Origin: Pisaster brevispinus
Lineage: Eukaryota; Echinodermata; Asteroidea; Forcipulatida; Asteriidae
Assembly: GCA_023634235.1 (NCBI GenBank)
Contig: JAMKCF010000008.1
Location: forward strand, 4,593,001 to 4,657,000
Length of the DNA: 64,000 nucleotides
Reading direction: 5' to 3'
In this document: positions 1 to 12,510 of the stretch, one piece after another
How the letters are laid out: each line of letters opens with the position of its first letter
How positions within the stretch are numbered: the stretch's first letter is position 1
The notes under the pieces: model-generated
What the model was told of the DNA's origin: nothing
The model's database searches: none
What the model saw: the letters and a program-made list of their open reading frames with translations, nothing else
Program-made: the position numbers and the translations under genes

Positions 1-1386
1 CCAATACATGTATGCCTGGCTAGCAGAATTGAGCATCTTAACTGTATAGAAAAAGAACCAAACCAGGCAAACAACTTTTCCTCTTTTTTCCTTTTGCCGA
101 TGTCCTCTTTATTCTCTTTATTTAATGTCACAGAAAATGGAAAAACACTGTACAAAGTTTTGTGTGACTTGCAGTATCTCCGTCTTTTTTTTGGGGGGGG
201 GGGGGTGGCGGATGCAAAAACAAAATTGTACATCTGCAAAACAAGTAACTTTTAACAAAATGTGTTAACAAAGACATTACAACTCATTTCAGTTGGGTCC
301 CAGTGGTTTGTTTCATTTTTCTGGAAAACTTGGTTGGGAATTTATTGGCATCAAGGTTCTCTTCCAAAAACAAACAAGATTTTTACACATTTTGTGTGTG
401 TTTTAATCAACTCAAATATGTTTCGAACACTGTATACTGAGCTGAGTCCTATGAAAAGAAAAGAGACAATCCACAGGAGAATTACTTGGGTTGGATTCCA
501 ACCCATGACCTTTTCCACTAGACCACCAAGTTTGCCTGGTAGCTAGAGGCAGTTAGAAGTTAGCAGCACCAGCAGCAACAACTGTTAACCAGGCACAGGA
601 TTTCTCAGAATTTCTCCTGACTTCAGGTTTTTCTCTTAACCTTGAGCTTTCTTGTAAGAAGTAAAGCAGTCACCAAAAAGAAAAGGAAATAGCCAACATT
701 GCGGTCAAACCCGTATTTTTGGTATTTCTGGTGATGCACAAACCGTAATCGTAATCATGTGGGGCCTTCTGGGTCTAAAATAACCCAGGTCCGCAAGCTA
801 CTTTTCAGGAATGTTCACATTCCTCAAATCTCAGCATTGCATCAGGGATAAAGAACATCTTTGCATACCTTTAATATGGCATTTTCTTTCGACAGAGATC
901 CCAAAACAGATCTGCGTCATTAGATTGTTGACGGAGCACTTAACGGACTAGTGAGAGCAGAATGCCTATAAGTGTACAGTCTACACAGAGACAAATCAAA
1001 TTTGTCAGTAAAAGCTCAGTACTTCAGAAAGCATCGGTTTGTAACCTTTGCATTCTGCTCCTCTGAGTTAATATTTCTAATGGGTTTTTAAAGACCCAGT
1101 CTGGTGACGGTAAATTGAACCGTGTTTGTCTGGTCGTTGCCTGGTCAACGATTTGCTAAATTGGGACACAGGGTGGCAGTATGTAGCCATAATGGATAAT
1201 TCTTCAAGTCGTTAATTTTGAGCTTGAGGAACTTGTGAATCTGCTTCTAACGATCACCAAAATACATAGACTTGTAGGCTAGTCCTTTAAGCATAGCAAC
1301 CTTTTTTCTGCTTACATGTAACAGCTCAGTAAACCTAGTTGCTTTTTTTTCTTTTTCACTCCTTCCCGTTTTTTATTTTGCCGTAG
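1..1386. other. Intron of SPIRE upstream of first visible exon
   Basis: No exon was recognised. The SPIRE N-terminal KIND domain and the first WH2 repeats must lie before the window, because the first exon seen already encodes the end of the WH2 region. The stretch holds T-rich and G-rich simple tracts and ends in a pyrimidine-rich acceptor at 1385-1386. Short open frames here lack family resemblance. Confidence 0.6.
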
Positions 1387-4300
1387 GTGAATGGTGACAT
1401 ACCCCCTAGGGTGAAGAAGGAGGCCCATGATGTCATACTGGACTTCATCCGGTCCAGACCACCCCTCAAACCAGTAATGAATCCTTCTTACTTTGCATTG
1501 ATTGTGCTGCTATTATAGGCCATACCAAGCTTATGAAAAGGGAAGTTTTTTGTTGTCATGCTTTTCGTTTGGAAGGGTCTGTTTGTGATCCTTTTCAGAA
1601 AAAAAGAAATCTTTAGTAAAAAAAAACCGTGTACTTTTTATGGGGGGTCCAATGAAGATTTTTAAAGATTTTGTTTAAAGTTAAGTAAACCACAAAAACC
1701 ATTATGATTTTTTATGTCAAGGAATCGATTTTAATATCAATACTTCTTAGCTTTCCTACAAAAGTAGTTATTTTTAACCGTTTTACAATGCAACACCACA
1801 GTTTTTTTTATAGCAATTATGTTGATTTCATTCCAAAGTAAACATGATTTGCACAAAACACTTTGATCAGTTTTCACTGTGGCAGCTCAGTCATGGATTG
1901 CAGTGCGGTGTAATGTTAACAGACATTGCACATTCCCCATAATTTGTTCCCTTCATGCAATTTCGTTTTCTTTTGTTTGACGTGCATGTGCTTATTTTTT
2001 TTTGGCATAAACTAACAGTACTAACATGTGTAAGGGTTGTGACTTGTTGTGCATTGTTGTCTATGATTTTGCTGGATTTTTAACTTGATGTGTCATGCAC
2101 TTATGTCATTGTAAAGAGTAATCTATTTGATGATTTTGTTCTTCTTTTTTGAACAATTTCTTGAAAACAATGGTAAAGCTCTGAGGGACAGTTCAATGGA
2201 AGTTTACTGCTGCCCTCGAAGCCAATTTGCAGAGAACTGCTAAGCTTACCACTTAGTTCTGCTTAGCAAAAAAAAGGCCACCAACCAAAATATTGTTGGA
2301 TGTGCACTACTTGTGATTGGTTCCCTGCACATATTTGCTTAGCAACTGAATTTGCTTTTGGAAGTTTCTAGAAATCCATCTGACTCTTCTTAGAGATATA
2401 CTTCAAGAACTCCAGAATCAGGAGAGATCCAGGGTGCCCCCCCCCCCCATTTCACCCAAAGAGGAGGGCAGGGAAGCTTGTGGGAAGACAGAAACCAAGA
2501 AAAGGTTTAATGAGCAGATGAAATATTTGACCAGTTTTTGTACTTGTTCCAAGAAAAGAGCAGTTCACTAAAATGCAAGTCAAGACTAACAGTGTTGCTT
2601 CACAAGCTAACAAGACAACTAACCAAATCATTCCTTATCCAGAGGTTGATTTCAGAAAGCGATCTCAAGATGTGTATCAATCTTAATTGCTAAGCAAACA
2701 GTGATGTCATAATACATGTTATAACTTTGGCAGATTAACTCCTCTACTTACTCTCAAAACATTGTTCATGGAACGTGGATGTTTGTTTAAAAGTTTTAAC
2801 AATTAAAACCCCTCCTATTGTGTGACCATTCAATAAAAACACAAACAAAAAATCATTCAATTAATCTTTATTATGTATCCCAAAAGGGTAGTGTTGAAAT
2901 GATTGCATACGGTAAAAACATTGAAACATCATCCACTGTGGTTTTAAATGATGTATAAACTATATGCCAGCCTGCAATATGATATCATACGGTGATTGCA
3001 TCTACAAAGTACACAGTCAACCCTCCTACTGTTTGACCATCCAGTATCATCCACTGTGGTTTTGAATGATGGATAAACTATGCCAGCCTGCAATAATAGC
3101 ATACGGTGAATGCATCTGACACAGTACACAATCAACCTTCCTACTGTCTGACCATCATCCATGGTTTTGAATGATAGATAAATTATGCCAGCCTGCAGTA
3201 TGACATCATTTGTAGAATACACATAGTACACAGTACACCCAGGATGTACCTGTAATAATTCTACATGCACAGTCGTGCCACCTTACAAAACAATTGAATA
3301 GTTTGGTTGGCTAACTTGCTGGAAAATGTTTCAACAAGTAGAAGTTTTTAAAATATAGTAAAACTTTTTCCTTCACAATGCAAATGTAATTTGTTGTTTT
3401 TTCTCTTCAATTGCACCTTTTTCTTGGTATTATCAAGGCAAAACAAATCATGTTTGGCTTGCTCTATAACTGTGTGAATAACAAAATTAGCACTATCTAA
3501 ATTTCCAGTGTGTTGCTTGGGATTTTGTTGTTATTACAAAGGTGTATTTTTCATTGCAGGTGCAAGACAAATGTCGTCTCCCGCTACGTAAGCAGAGTGC
3601 GTACGAGAGACTGATGGATGACATCAGATCACAGCCTGAGTTAGCCCCTGCCTCAAAGCGGGTCTTACCCGGTGAGTAAAGTCCCCCCCCCCCTCCCCCT
3701 TCATACTCCACTTCATTAATGTCATTGATGTTTAACTAATGTATCATTGACTGATCTATTAAGCCCCACCCACCATAACAATGGTCTCAGAATGAGATGG
3801 GCACATGTGTTTCTCTGCCCCTTGACCATCGAGCAAGCACACCGCGACACACACAGTGATAAACAAATTAGTGACACTTTGTTATATGCCTGTCTATTTT
3901 TCTCAAACTTTGTACATGCATTGCATGGCAGCAGGGCTTGAATTTGGGAGAAAAATCCACAAGACTGCAGCAGGACTAGTAGCTAAAAAAAATTTACTGG
4001 ACCAGAATAAAACTTTAGTACAAAACCAGAATCAAGACAAGTATCAAACCGATTAGTGTGATTTTACACTAATTGTGATTTTACAAAAAAAAAACAAGCT
4101 GAAATTATCAACCTAGATGGACTTGGACAGAAAAATTTTATGTTATGTATTTATTTATTTTTTTTTGTGTAGAGCGTAAACTGAAGCCTAAGAAGAAAAA
4201 AGCAAAGCCAAAGATCCGAACTAGAATCCGACACCAGAGTACCAGTGAAGGCAGCTGTGCCTCTAGTGTGGATTCTGAAGATCTTGACTTCTTTGAAGCT

Positions 4301-7300
4301 TCTCCTGAGCTTCCCAGGAAAGTTCTGCGGGCAGAGATTACGCTGGATTGGTCGGATGAGGTGGGTGCCGGAATTAACATATAAAAGTAGTAGATGTAAT
4401 TGCTGGCTTGGTATAATGGTGTCGGCATGCCCCCCCCCCCCATTTATATAGTTACATCACTGATGAGGGTTAATCCAAAATATTACAACTTGAGGCTGTT
4501 GGTACCCAGCCTGTAGTGCACCATCTGCCTCCTCTGCCACCTCCTCAAACCTCAACTTCTTTTAATACCCCTTAATTGTTTGCGGCAAAAATGTGCTGTT
4601 GACAAAGTATCTTTCAGTCCGGTACAACCACGTACAAAACTGACTTTCTCCTACCGATGAGCAGAGTATACTGTTTGAAACGTCGGGACCACACCAGCTC
4701 TTCTCAGAACCAACACTTCTCCCCAAAGAGTTTGAAACATGGCTGTACCCTTAAGTTTACTACCATAGTCATTCTTATGATTCACACCATGCAAAGCTTC
4801 AAACATCACCTGAGTATCTTTACTACCATTATTGCATCGTCCTTCAGACGGGACGTAAAGCCGTAGGTCTCGTGTGAATTGTTTAATGCACGTAAAAGAA
4901 CCCAGTGCACTTATCGTAAAGAGCGCCCCGGTGCTCCTTGTCTGATTGGCTGCATATTGCGCCACAGCACCTTGTAAACCATTACATGGTGCTATGTAAA
5001 GGAATGGGTCTCATAATTATTACAACACGTAGCTCCGCATACCTTGTAAAAAAACATACTGACAGCGCATAGGGACCTCACGGTGATATGCGCTATATAA
5101 GAATGGTTTATTATTATTATTATTATTATTATTATCTTTCACTTGAAACAGGACGATGCTACTGAATCGGAGACTAGCCAATTAACCATAACACCGAGGA
5201 CCGATACAGAACTGACGCCACAAGCAAGAAGGAATCAACTTCAGCCTTTCCGGAGACTAGCGACCATCAACGCTCCAAGCTTTGACAGTAAGCTTTCGGC
5301 ATTGTGTCAAACAAAATGCTATTTCTGTCTAAATCACACCAGGACCATTGCCATACACCCGAGTTTGCTGATTTTTTAAAAAGTTGAATGCTGTTTTTAA
5401 AAGAATTTCACAGCATAAAGTGCATACAAACTTGATTTATAGAACTGTTGCTGTATAAATGAACAAGTTATTATTATCATACGTGTAATGGCAGCCAGAG
5501 CCAGTTAATGGCCTTCTTGGCCAAGTGCCAATTTTTAAAAAGCTTCTATCGGCAAACAAATTTGCCAAGCACAAAGTCCTTGCAAATCTGACCAAACAGG
5601 AAACCAGTCACAAACAGTAGGTGTAGCAGGGTGTTTTGGCTGGTAATAACCTTATTCTGAAGAGCGTAATTGTTTTGTACTTATAGCTACCTATTGTAAA
5701 TAGCGCCCAGAATGCTGTGTAATATTTGCTCATAGCAATTAAATGTGTAATTTTATAAGTCATAATAAAGTTGATTTCTTCTCACAGTCATTGCTCTTTC
5801 CTCTTGTCGATTTTTATATGCACTTTTTTTTTTTTTCTATGGTGATGACTGGGCGCAGTTTCAAAGAGCTGCTTATGAGCAGAAAATGTCGCGTGAAAGA
5901 TTCAGCTAATGATTTATGAGACCCATTTCGGGAGAACTTGCCCACAGACAATTAATCCTCCACTATCCCCCACTCTATAGTCACTCCACACTATAATGTT
6001 TGGACTTTTGGATAAGTATGCCTGGCCCAATGTTAAGCAGTCGTTATTTAAGCCTACAGTCCTCAATCCTCTGCAATCGGACAACATCGTGAAGAGGAGT
6101 CTGAAGGATTCAGGAGGAGAAGGGTCAATGAATGCATGATATAAAGATGACTTCATCTCATAGCCATCTATTCCTCTTTTTATAGCGATGCTGTCTCCAG
6201 AGTCCTCAGTAACTCCCACCAATGAGGATGCTGCCAGACAGAGTGACGTGGAGGAGGAGTATAACGATGGGGCATTACCGAGGCAAGAGAGTCCACGGCG
6301 ACACAGTATAGCAATCTGTCAAACATCAGACTTCTGCACCAGCCATCCAGTAAGACATTTATTTATTTATTTCATCTTTCAACCAGGGTAGCCCCATCAG
6401 TTTTCAATGAATTGTTCCCCTGGGGTCCCTGAATACAAACGTAATAAAATACACGGGAGTCAAATTTAAAAAGCAGCTAAAAATTACCTTAAAAGGAATG
6501 TATAGAGTTCTAAGAGCTCTATTATACTTGCACAAGAAGATAGGCCTTTGTGTCGGCTGTATTTTATGACGGTGGATTTTAAAGATAGGGTAGAGTGATT
6601 TTTTTTCCAGAGACAGGGGATTTCTTAAATCTTTCCTCCACGGCTGAACATGTATTTATTGTGCACACACAGGAGCGGTACATCCCACCAGAGTGCTTAG
6701 CGCTGACCGTGGACGAGGTCATTCACATACGAAGTGTCCTAGTCAAGGCTGAGATAGAGAATCTAAGAGTCACTCCAAAAATCTACAATGGTGTGCTGAA
6801 AGAAAAGGTGAGGTGCTGGGGTGGATACTTCCTAGAGCTTGGGTGACCAGACTAGATCAGCTGGACCCAATTTCATAGAGCTGCTTAAGCACAACAAGTA
6901 ATTACTATAGCACAAAACAAATTTGCTAACCAGAATAAGGTTACCAGCCAAAATACCATGTCACATGTACCATTTGTGACTGGTATCCTGGTTATGTTTG
7001 CTTAGCAGAATGTTGTTAAGCAGCTCTATGAAACTGTGCCCAGTAGGTCTGATGATACTTCACAGAGGATGCCCTTTTGACATTGACGTGGTGCCCCTTG
7101 AAATATTTCAGTAAATTTTGCATTTCCCTCGTCTCGCGTGAAGTACAGGAAGAAAGTGTCAGACCAGATAGATTATAAAACTAGACTTAAGACACTTCTG
7201 CTATGCCTTTTTGAAGCTGTGTAAAAGTCAACTATAAAGAAATATATTTTAAAGTGGTTTACAGCCTCGGGCCTGCTAAATGACCCCAGACATTGGAGGT

Positions 7301-9667
7301 TGTTGGCTTGGTAGAGAAAATCAATAACCTCCAACTTCTGGCGTCATTTATCTGGCCCAACATCACTGGTCATGCTTGAATCAGTTCTAGTGACTAGTGA
7401 TATTGTTATAAATTGTAGCGTGTTCTTGCAGAATCAAATGAAACTGCATATAAGCAATATCAAAACAACAAACGTTTTTATTTAGTGTTAAATTTACAGT
7501 CAAAGCAAAAATAGGGGGAGGGGTTTCAATTGGTTTAGGGGGCAGAGAAGGGTTGATATGTTCAAAATTGTACACAGAGAGAAACCATAAGTGACAATTT
7601 CTAATATCGGGTAAAAAGTATATTTTGCTTTCTCTGTCCAACTGCGCTGTATTTCTTCATGCTATGCCCACATTTTCCATACAGTGCTACCCCAAGTCTC
7701 TCACAATTGTTCCTAATCAGTCATGTTTTTAATCCGATTATTACAGATATGCTTTTCCTGCAAGAAGAAGTTTGCACTCTTCAAGCGCAAGAGTAGATGT
7801 AAACTATGCAAAAGGTAATCTTGCCCCTTTTAAAACCCATATGCTAGCTTAATGATATCCAATTGCACTGCTCATCTGCAGGGGAGCTGTTACCGGCAGT
7901 CAGAAGGAAAACACAATGTTTGCGCTAATAAAAACAAACTGTTTACATCTTCATGAAGCAATTTACTCTTATTTTCTAAAGGTTTGCAGATATCAATCAT
8001 TAAAAAGGAAATTCAAAAAATGTGTTTACAAAATAAGATTCTTGGAAGAATGTTCCCAGTGACATTCAGATGTTTTTATATGAAAATGACCTTTATAAAA
8101 AAAAATTGAAAGAGAACTTTCTTCTTCTTTTTTTTTAATTCAAAGACAAATATATTGAAAAATCCTCTTGAGAAATTCAAGACCAAGTTATCGTCTAAAT
8201 TCTAGATGGTTTCTGTTTATTTTGTCCTCTTTCTGGTTTTGTATTATTTTTTTTTAAATATTAATTTGGGGGTGACGATGTTTGGTTGGAGCAGGATTTG
8301 AACCTGTGACCTACGGATTTTCTTGCAGGTGCTCTCTCTTTTATTTTTGTATTCTTCTAATGTTTTTAATTTAAATTTATGATGTTTGTTTGGGTGACTT
8401 TAGATTAGTTTTTGTTGTGTAAGAGAACTCATTTTCTGTGAGATGAGATTTCTGCCATAAGATGATTTTTCTGATATATATTATTTATTTCTAGTCGAGG
8501 TAATTAATTGCTGTAATCAAAGACGAGGCTCTAGGCTGGGCAGTTGTTTGAAAGGACCATTACCTTAGATCTAGGACTAGTTACTATTTTCTGATAGCTT
8601 GTTATAATCCACTCAGATCTACGTGTTTTCTCTGATGAGATTGTAATGATCAGATGATGATTTCTTTGATTTCTGTGACTTCTGTCCGACAGACTAATCT
8701 GTGCGATCTGTTGCAAGAAGATGTTTCTCCCGCAAGGTCACTTTCTTCAGATCCCCATCGAGGCACTGAGTCCCACCAGTCCCAGGAAGAGCAGCCCCTC
8801 CTACGGAGGGCGCTTTGCACACGCCTTCAAAAGGTAGGCTTAGGCTGTTAGACAAAATTCTAAGTGCACAATTTAAGACTGTTTCACGATGCACCTGTAA
8901 GGGTTTCAAAATCTGGATAATATTCCCAGCCTCAAAAGGTACACAAGAAATAAAACCTAAAAGTTAATCAAGTGCGCTCGTTTTAGTATTTTGTAACAAA
9001 ATTATTCTTTTTATATCATCTCAATGTAAATGATTACATCTTTTAAATTGCTACCAGTTACAGGATTCGAACTGAGCTATTGTCACTGGGCAAGCTCGGT
9101 GGTCTTGTGGTTTAGCCAAGTGCTTTAAAATGCAGGGGTTTTGGGTGTGAATCCCACTCGAGTCGTATGCCTGTGAATTTATTTCTCCTCAGGACTTGGG
9201 AAAGCACCGAGTATGCAGGTCTTACCACATATCAGTGTATGGGTATAACTGTAAAATTGTATTCCTTTGTTTGGATGCAAATTATTACATAATCAGTATT
9301 GTTCTTTTTATGTAGATTTCATATTTGCGTTCCTTTCAGCCATTCTGAGCCTCCGACCCCATCGGTCAGCCCCAATGGTTCCCCCCGCCTGTGGCGGCGG
9401 GAGAGACAAACCAACAGGCCCAAGGAGGAGATGGACAACATCTGCTGCGAGTGCAAAGACTTTCTACGTGAAGCGGTCAGGTCGAGCCAGCAGGCCAGCA
9501 GGGTCAACGGCCTGGGTCATCAGGGGTCAGAGTTCACGTTAAACTCACCGCCAAGGCTCCGCAAGCAAAGTAGCCTCGATAGCCAAAAGAGCGAGCACAG
9601 TATCAGGAGTGAGCGCAGCTCGGAAAGTCGAGGCAGTGCTGAAAGCCAACACAGTGACGACACATAA
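1387..9667 (+). CDS. SPIRE: Protein spire homolog, C-terminal 452 residues (nine exons, 5' incomplete)
   Basis: Spire nucleates actin filaments through tandem WH2 motifs and works with formins in vesicle transport and oocyte organisation. Exons read: 1387-1473, 3560-3671, 4173-4360, 5152-5287, 6186-6349, 6673-6807, 7747-7814, 8693-8833, 9340-9667. All have AG/GT borders and phases that join without a stop. Exon 1 gives the hallmark [19 protein letters not shown]; exon 2 carries a WH2-like [20 protein letters not shown]; exons 3-5 are a basic, then acidic/serine linker. Exon 6 is the Spir-box ([19 protein letters not shown]). Exons 7-8 form the FYVE-type zinc finger with CFSC, CKLC and CAICC cysteine groups, and the last exon has the conserved ICCECKDFL segment followed by a serine-rich tail ending HSDDT. 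The KIND domain and first WH2 repeats lie upstream of the window. Vertebrates have SPIRE1 and SPIRE2; an invertebrate copy is probably the single ancestral gene. The family call rests on the Spir-box plus finger order and is very secure. Confidence 0.95.
2800..3245 (+). repeat. Partial tandem array of a ~110 bp dispersed repeat
   Basis: About two and a half to three units lie head to tail in a SPIRE intron. Each unit contains 'atccactgtggttttgaatg', then 'atgccagcctgcaata', a 'gcatacggtga' segment and 'caaccctcctactgt'. Units differ by point changes and small indels. Diverged single copies occur near 52.39 kb, 56.63 kb and, in reverse orientation, 58.86 kb, so this is an interspersed family and not just a local microsatellite. 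Confidence 0.75.
4640..4700 (+). repeat. Dispersed-repeat fragment with degenerate hammerhead-like motif
   Basis: The segment reads ccgatga, a short imperfect hairpin (gcag/ctgt), then gaaacgtcgggacc. Apart from one C for U, the first box matches the hammerhead CUGANGA box, and GAAA follows the hairpin as in hammerhead ribozymes. Stem I is not evident, so activity is unlikely. The position is inside a SPIRE intron just before a SINE body. Confidence 0.35.
4834..5134 (+). repeat. SINE body and tail (copy 1)
   Basis: The body starts near 'catcgtccttcagacgggac', continues through 'gcgccacagcaccttgtaaa' and ends in 'atgcgctatataagaa' followed by a (TTA)n tail. The same body recurs near 40.1/41.0 kb (split by an insertion) and, with a tRNA-like head, at 60.3-60.5 kb. 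No tRNA head was seen in this copy, which sits in a SPIRE intron immediately before exon 4. Confidence 0.8.
6864..7042. repeat. Palindromic MITE-like element, family A
   Basis: The ends are inverted copies: 'caatttcatagagctgctta' at the left and the complement, 'taagcagctctatgaaa', at the right. The interior carries 'ttaccagccaaaatacc' and 'catgtaccatttgtgactgg', which recur in other family members at 10.7, 10.9, 11.3, 13.1, 34.2, 54.1 and 55.9 kb. No coding capacity; a non-autonomous inverted-repeat element in a SPIRE intron. Confidence 0.75.
9092..9235 (+). repeat. Probable tRNA-derived SINE head
   Basis: A polymerase III A-box-like stretch (ggtggtcttgtggtttagcc) is followed about 30 bp later by a B-box-like gggtgtgaatcccac. 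The spacing and sequence resemble the tRNA-like heads of SINEs, but no cloverleaf with an acceptor stem was found, so it is not called as a tRNA. It sits in the last SPIRE intron. Confidence 0.4.
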
Positions 9668-10729
9668 AACAATTATTTCCATGTGTATAATACATATATC
9701 TATATTTTTAAAGATACCATACAGCATTTGTAATATTTTGGTCAAATTCCGTGAAGCTGTCAAGCAGAAAGCACATTTCTCTGCTCAGCAAATTATAAGC
9801 AGGGCACCAGGGACAATGATCTTAAAAGAGGCTGCGTCATGTGTGATCACAGTGAGTCTGTGGCCAGACATTGAACTCTGAACTCTCACCCAGTTACTGC
9901 ACACTCCGGCGCGATAATAATGATGGTACCCTTTGAAGCTGTAGTAACTGAGTTCATGTTTCCAAATCCAGCTACAAGCAGACTATGATCATGGCGACAG
10001 TGCCTCTATAATGGTATTTTGGCCGGTAACCTGTTACTGCAAAAGGCAAGATTTTTCTGTGCCTGGCAAATTTGTGTGCTTAGCAGCTTCATGAAGTAAA
10101 GAACCTGACTCTAAGAATGTTTACCCCCTTTCAACGAAGTCTTACATTTCGCCATCATTCTCATACATCTAAACACACTAAAGGTTACACAATCTTACAA
10201 TCTTGTTTGCCTAAAGGCAGTGGACAAAATACTTAATCCTAGTTTATAGTTGATCATTTCGCTTGCAGCTCACTGTGCATTTTGTTCACATTCAGCATAC
10301 ACTCTATATGGGGAAGTTTTCAGTTTGAGGGTTAAAGTTTTAATGACTAGCGCTAAATCTTCCAAAACGCTCTCCCAATAGATGAGATGGGGGGGGGGTT
10401 TTGGGGGGGGTTTAATGCCAAATGCTATACTTAAATTTCAGTGTCAGTTACTTGTTTTCCATAAAGTCCATATTGGATTTGTAACATTAACTTTGTACTA
10501 TCTAACTGTATATTAAAGTGTGTATTATTCTGGTGAACTGTGGTGACGTCCAGGAATGAATAGTGGAGGTTTTGTTTTCCTGGTTCATCGTTCTGTCTTC
10601 CTCTTCAGTAAAAAAATACAACTGTTTTCAAAATGTCCAATGTATGGTACGTTTCCTTTCAGCCATTAAATAAGAACTTGCTGTTTTTATATCCTGCTAA
10701 GTTGGATTTGGGATATTCCAATGATGACC

Positions 10730-10906
10730 AGGGCCCAATTTCATCTGCTTAGCAAATTTCTTAACTTAGCAAGAAATGAGCCGGGGTACCCGCAGCAGGT
10801 AACAATGTACACTTAATGGAATGTTGGTTGGTAACCTGTTGTTAAGCAAGATTTTGCTGTGCTTAGCAAGATTTTGTGCTTACAGGCTTTATGAAATTGG
10901 ACCCAG
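10730..10906. repeat. Palindromic MITE-like element, family A
   Basis: Starts with gggcccaatttcat and ends with atgaaattggaccca, with 'gcttagca' motifs on both sides. It directly abuts a second member of the family downstream. Confidence 0.65.
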
Positions 10907-11112
10907 GGGCCCAATTTCATAGAAATGTATGCATCAGAAGTAGCTAAGCTAAATAAAAATGCTTACCTGAATAAGGTAAACAGACGAAATACCTTGTCAC
11001 ATGTACCATCAGTGACTGGTATCCTGCTTATTTATTATTTTTTTTTGCATTAGCAGAAAATTGTTAAGCAATATTGTCTGCTTATTAGCAGCTCCATGAA
11101 ATTGGGGCCAGG
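10907..11112. repeat. Palindromic MITE-like element, family A
   Basis: Starts with gggcccaatttcatagaa and ends with gctccatgaaattggggcc. The interior has the shared 'catgtaccatcagtgactgg' core, so this and its left neighbour are two independent insertions or a tandem pair. Confidence 0.7.
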
Positions 11113-11329
11113 GTTTGAACTGTGAATAAATAACATGGTCAGTAAATGGTCTGTGTTTCTAATCTTCATGGCATTTGAGTCAAATATTGTAACAAGATGT
11201 TAACTATATGTACTATAGTTGTAGAGAGTACGTGTATATATAATTGCAATAAAAAGGTGTATCATATCATGTGAGAAAAATTGTACATTTCTCCAATGGC
11301 CATTTTCCACCCTTGTCGCACTGAAAATA

Positions 11330-11518
11330 AATGTTTAGCACAGAGTATTTTGTCTAAGCAGAATCGTATTACCAGCTTAAGATTTTGTAATGTATACTTA
11401 AGAGTGACTGGTTTCCTGCAAATTCTTGGGTAGCTAGTTTATTTGGTAAGCAAAAAAGTGGAGGGTACCAGTTGCAATGAACTACATGACATTTTGACTG
11501 GTGAAATTGGGCCCAGTG
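11330..11518. repeat. Degenerate palindromic MITE-like element, family A
   Basis: The right end 'gtgaaattgggcccag' and the inner 'ttaagagtgactggtttcct' match the family. The left end is decayed to 'gtttagcac', so limits are approximate. Confidence 0.45.
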
Positions 11519-11582
11519 GTGTGTTAAAAAAATAAAATAGATTACAAGAATGCTTTCCAATACTTCATATAGACCTTTCTAT

Positions 11583-12510
11583 TGTTGAATAATTTGGGGT
11601 TGAACAAAGACAAATTGATTGGAGCAGGACTAGAACCAAAGACCACCGGATTAACGTACCGGTACGTTAATCCGAAGTTCGTCACTCGAACTCACCCGAA
11701 CCAACGACCTCCGGATCAACTTTTCTTCTTTCAACCAAAGCTATCTTAAGTTCTTCTTTTTTAATTTCCAGTCAGTTTCCCTTGAAGTTTATTACTTGAT
11801 AGCTTTCCATTGTTGATAGCAAAACATTCAGTATGTGTGACCAAATTCAACAAACTTTCTGCAAACTTTCAATAAAAGAGAATGCAACAAATCCAACACT
11901 ACTTTTTTTAAAATATTTGTGTGACATTTGGCTATATCTGTTGTTGCTTTGCATTTATGGCTTCCCATAGTTGTCCAACCTTGGTTGGCCAAAACTCAGG
12001 CTGGGACATTGAAATAGAAAGGTCTGTAGCAGTAAGTGAACTCAGCGGTTTTCAACTGTCATTAATGTCTTGAGAAGTCAACAGAGAATAACTATCACTT
12101 GAAGACGTGTTTACAACATTGTTGTTGTTGGGGTTTTTTTGTGTGGTTTTTTTTAGGTTTTTTTTTTTTTAGTATGAATATTCATTGGAACTGTAATAAA
12201 CCACAAGGGGAACTGGCTGGGTGACTTTACTCAGTCAGTTTCCCTTGTGGTTCATTACTTGATACTTGAAATAAGAAGTCTCATCCCCCTTAAGGTGAAC
12301 CCTCTGCTGCCGCTTCCCAGGTTGTATTGTGAACTTGGGTGAGATCCCTTGCTATACAGCAGTTACAGGTTGAATGGCTTCTGATTGGCACCCCCGAACA
12401 AAGATACTGACAAAATATAGGAAGACCGCCGGAACATTAATCAGGGGGTTGCAGGTTCAGGTCCAGCTGATGTAAATGTTTCTTTGTTCAACCCCAAAAA
12501 TAAGTTGAAG
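11583..12510. repeat. Composite inverted-repeat region with a 28-bp perfect palindrome
   Basis: The left flank 'ggggttgaacaaagacaaat' reappears inverted at the right edge (tttctttgttcaacccc), each next to a decayed tRNA-like B-box segment. A perfect 28-bp palindrome lies at 11647-11674, centred on gtaccggtac. A second hairpin lies near 12193-12252 (aaccacaagggg/ cccttgtggtt). The pattern fits a foldback arrangement of two SINE-like copies. No coding sequence was recognised. Confidence 0.5.

Larger units (their letters stand above)
9668..11260 (+). other. Probable SPIRE 3' UTR with poly(A) signal
   Basis: Non-coding sequence follows the SPIRE stop. An AATAAA hexamer at 11248-11253 is a plausible polyadenylation signal, giving a UTR of about 1.6 kb. 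It carries two palindromic MITE-like elements back to back. The end point is inferred; an earlier signal cannot be excluded. Confidence 0.4.

Noticed and set aside
2930..3245. Possible CRISPR-like array
   Set aside because: Units are contiguous ~110 bp repeats without unique spacers, in an animal intron.
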